A stretch of DNA of 62,753 nucleotides, taken from contig NZ_WBKT01000017.1 in the NCBI RefSeq assembly GCF_008868175.1, positions 1-62,753 of the forward strand, given 5' to 3'. This stretch comes from Micromonospora sp. AMSO31t (GTDB lineage: Bacteria > Actinomycetota > Actinomycetes > Mycobacteriales > Micromonosporaceae). The position numbers and the translations under genes are program-made. Of the stretch, positions 60,982 through 62,753 are shown one piece after another. The first letter of the stretch is position 1; every line of letters starts with the position of its first letter. The notes under the pieces were generated by a model. The model made no database searches. It had not been told where the DNA came from and saw only the letters and a program-made list of their open reading frames with translations.

Positions 60982-62267
60982 GCCCGGTCATCGAGCTGGG
61001 GGAGATGCGGCGCGGCGACGAGGCCGACGAGCCGGCGTCCGCGCCGGTCCGGCCGCCGGGCCGGGTGGCCCGGGTGGTGGCGCTCTGCTGCCTCGCGGTG
61101 CTCACCCTGGCCGGCGCGGCCCCGCCGGCCCGGCCGCCGACGGGGATCCGGGTGGCCGCCCCGCAGGGCGCCGTCTTCCTGGTCCTGGCGGACCGGCTCG
61201 TGGTGGCCGACGGGCCGGGCACCGTCGGCCGGGGTGGTCGCGTGGTCACCGGGCATCGCCTGCCCGGCGGCGAGCCGCTGTGGCGGTTCACCCTGCCGGC
61301 CGGCGACCACGTCCTCGGGCTGGGCACGGTGGCCGGCGGGCTGCTGGTGACGAGCAGCCCGGCCGGGGCCGGCGACACGCTCTCCACCCTGCTGGATCCC
61401 CGGACCGGCGTGGTGCGCTGGCGGCAGTCCGGCTACCCGGTGTCGACCGCGTCCGGCGGGGTGCTGTTCGAGACGCCGCGTGCCGCCGGGACGGGCACGG
61501 TCCTGGCCGTCGACCCGGCCTCCGGCGCGGTGCGCTGGTCGCTGCCGCTGCCCAGCAACGGGGTGGCCTACCGGACGGAGGACCGGGGGCCGACCCAGAT
61601 CGTGCTGGTCACCCCGGACGGCCGGGTGGAGGTGCACGACGCGGACTCCGGCGCGCTGGTGCACGCCGGCCGGGTGCCGCCGGCCGCGGACCGGGTCTCC
61701 TACCGGTTCACCCAGGTGGTGGCCGACCTGCTGCTGGTCGACGGCGCGCCGGGCACGGTCACCGCGTACGGGCTGGACCGGCTGGACCGGCGCTGGAACG
61801 TGCCGGTGGAGCCCCGCGCCGGGGTGTGGTTCGTCGAGTGCGCCGGGATGGTGTGCATCCGCGACCAGGTCGGCGGCGTACGCGCCCTCGACCCGGCCAC
61901 CGGCCGGCCGGGCTGGGTGGACGACCAGTGGGTCGGAATGGCGCCGGTCGGCGGCCGGCTGCTCGGCGCCGAGCCCGGTGTCGGGCTGGAGTTGGAGCTG
62001 TCGGTGCTCGACCCGGCCACCGGGCGCGCTCTCGCCCGGCTCGGTCGCTGGCGGACGACGGGTGTCGAGAGCGACCCGACCCGGCTGCTCGGGCTGCGCC
62101 GGCTGACCGGCGACCGGACGCTGGTCGGCGTGCTGGACGTCGCGGCCGGTGAGGCCCGGATCCGGGCGGTGCTGCCCGGCTCCTGGGACGAGTGCGCCGA
62201 CTCGGGCACCGCGCTGGTCTGCCTGCGCCCGTCGGGCGGGCTGATGATCTGGCCGGTGGGCCGCTGA
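60978..62267 (+). CDS. Membrane-anchored beta-propeller (PQQ-like repeat) protein 2
   Basis: The 429-residue tandem paralogue has the same N-terminal motif SPVIELGEMRRGDEAD, a membrane helix (VVALCCLAVLTLAGAAP) and blades such as LLDPRTGVVRWRQ, AVDPASGAVRWSL and ALDPATGRPGWVDD. The shared VI-D/E-LGE start is cytoplasmic and could bind a common partner. It is translationally coupled to copy 1 (GTGA) and ends 1 bp before the convergent C39-like gene. Confidence 0.8.
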   Translation: MSPVIELGEMRRGDEADEPASAPVRPPGRVARVVALCCLAVLTLAGAAPPARPPTGIRVAAPQGAVFLVLADRLVVADGPGTVGRGGRVVTGHRLPGGEPLWRFTLPAGDHVLGLGTVAGGLLVTSSPAGAGDTLSTLLDPRTGVVRWRQSGYPVSTASGGVLFETPRAAGTGTVLAVDPASGAVRWSLPLPSNGVAYRTEDRGPTQIVLVTPDGRVEVHDADSGALVHAGRVPPAADRVSYRFTQVVADLLLVDGAPGTVTAYGLDRLDRRWNVPVEPRAGVWFVECAGMVCIRDQVGGVRALDPATGRPGWVDDQWVGMAPVGGRLLGAEPGVGLELELSVLDPATGRALARLGRWRTTGVESDPTRLLGLRRLTGDRTLVGVLDVAAGEARIRAVLPGSWDECADSGTALVCLRPSGGLMIWPVGR

Positions 62268-62268
62268 C

Positions 62269-62753
62269 CTACCAGTTGGCCTGGACGGGCGCCGGCGGCA
62301 GCGGCACCGACCCGGGCCGCACCACGTAGACGACGCCGCCGCTGCCGCCCTGCCAGGCCGCCTCGAACGCCGCCCGGGGCACGGTCCGGCGCACCCCCTC
62401 GTCGTCGGGGGCGTACGGGTCGTTGAGCACCGGGTCGCCGTCGGCCGTGAAGCCGACCAGCACGATCAGGTGCCCCCGGGTGTCGTAGTCCAGCCCGGGA
62501 ACCTGCCCCCGGGTGAAGGCCGCCGAGACGATCAGCGGGATGCCGGCGGCCACGAACCGTTCCGCCTCGACCAGCGAGCGCAGCCGGGTGACGAACGCGT
62601 CCACCCCGTGCAGTCCCGCGTACGCCGTGTTGAACGCCCAGTTCCCGGCCCCCGCGTACGCGTGGTCGTAGCAGTGCCGGGCGGCGTGCACCACCACGGG
62701 CCGGGGGCCGGGAACTGGGCGTTCAACACGGCGTACGCGGGACTGCACGGGGT
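62269..62753 (-). CDS. C39-like peptidase domain protein, N-terminal part missing
   Basis: The visible C-terminal part has HCYDHAYAGAGNWAFNTAYA, HGVDAFVTRLRSL, AGIPLIVSAAFTRGQ, the catalytic His segment TRGHLIVLVGF and the acidic NDPYAPDDEG. These are blocks of bacterial C39-like (bacteriocin-processing type) cysteine peptidases. The catalytic Cys domain should lie upstream. The last 52 bases (62702-62753) are the exact reverse complement of 62603-62654, so the sequence beyond about 62701 is probably artificial. Residues encoded there should not be trusted. Confidence 0.75.
   Translation of the reverse strand, partial: PVQSRVRRVERPVPGPRPVVVHAARHCYDHAYAGAGNWAFNTAYAGLHGVDAFVTRLRSLVEAERFVAAGIPLIVSAAFTRGQVPGLDYDTRGHLIVLVGFTADGDPVLNDPYAPDDEGVRRTVPRAAFEAAWQGGSGGVVYVVRPGSVPLPPAPVQANW
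62603..62753. repeat. Perfect 52-bp inverted repeat at the window end, probable assembly fold-back
   Basis: Bases 62603-62654 and 62702-62753 are exact reverse complements with a 47-bp spacer. The left arm is coding sequence of the C39-like gene. Such a fold-back inside a gene at a sequence end is typical of a chimeric read or contig terminus. Confidence 0.85.

Overview
The window is very GC-rich DNA (by eye about 70-73 % G+C) with GTG starts as common as ATG, GTGA/ATGA gene overlaps and long open frames on both strands. Gene content (NrdR/NrdJ, IdeR, an HrdB-type sigma with an Ala/Lys-rich leader, DUF3039, DUF3093, DUF3099, DUF3159, DUF3710, DUF4193, DUF7455, Spo0M-like protein) points to a filamentous actinomycete, most likely Micromonosporaceae (Micromonospora or a close relative). 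That assignment is inferred from family content. I see no tRNA, rRNA, CRISPR array, transposase or phage genes. The right edge looks like a contig end with an artificial fold-back.

Region by region. 1-5.2 kb: the tail of a Gly/Arg-rich protein, then lexA with two perfect SOS boxes, divergent from nrdR-nrdJ (B12-dependent ribonucleotide reductase and its regulator) with two NrdR boxes 32 bp apart. 5.2-12.1 kb: assorted accessory and housekeeping genes, including a DUF2332 protein, a nucleotidyltransferase, an ECF42 sigma factor coupled to a YCII/DGPF protein, an MFS exporter, a methyltransferase-asparaginase pair and a DUF5522 protein. 12.2-18.6 kb: a lipoprotein, IdeR, a rhodanese, then an AcuC deacetylase next to a Pat-type acetyltransferase. 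18.7-22.7 kb: a second principal-like sigma factor, a Spo0M-like arrestin, Dtd and a methyltransferase. 22.8-30.3 kb: secreted subtilase, HhH-GPD protein, tandem LtrA membrane proteins, a BrnT-like toxin-antitoxin pair, and psuG with a sugar kinase. 30.3-41.8 kb: a conserved actinobacterial core including a helicase, the principal sigma factor HrdB, an inositol-phosphatase-family enzyme and dUTPase. 41.8-49.8 kb: two TrkA-type potassium regulators divergent from a KimA/APC-type transporter, a TrmA-type RNA methyltransferase, anmK and dxs. 49.9-52.0 kb: a probable accessory island with two unknown genes, a 71-residue GntR-type regulator and a divergent, translationally coupled operon of three microproteins. 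52.1-62.75 kb: an envelope region with a secreted protein, a lipoprotein, three paralogous polytopic GT-C-like membrane proteins, two paralogous membrane-anchored beta-propeller proteins and a truncated C39-like peptidase.

Patterns that cut across genes: (i) many starts lie 6-9 nt downstream of a TAnnnT hexamer, the signature of leaderless transcripts, and this helped fix several starts; (ii) four intergenic palindromes fall into two types, and two of them, 46 kb apart, keep the same paired/unpaired layout with different stem sequences; (iii) the two group 1/2 sigma genes share a 204-bp tract that is 99 % identical at the DNA level, including synonymous sites, which suggests gene conversion. 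The best candidates for something undescribed are the GntR/microprotein cluster at 50.9-51.9 kb and the GT-C/propeller envelope locus at 54-62 kb.
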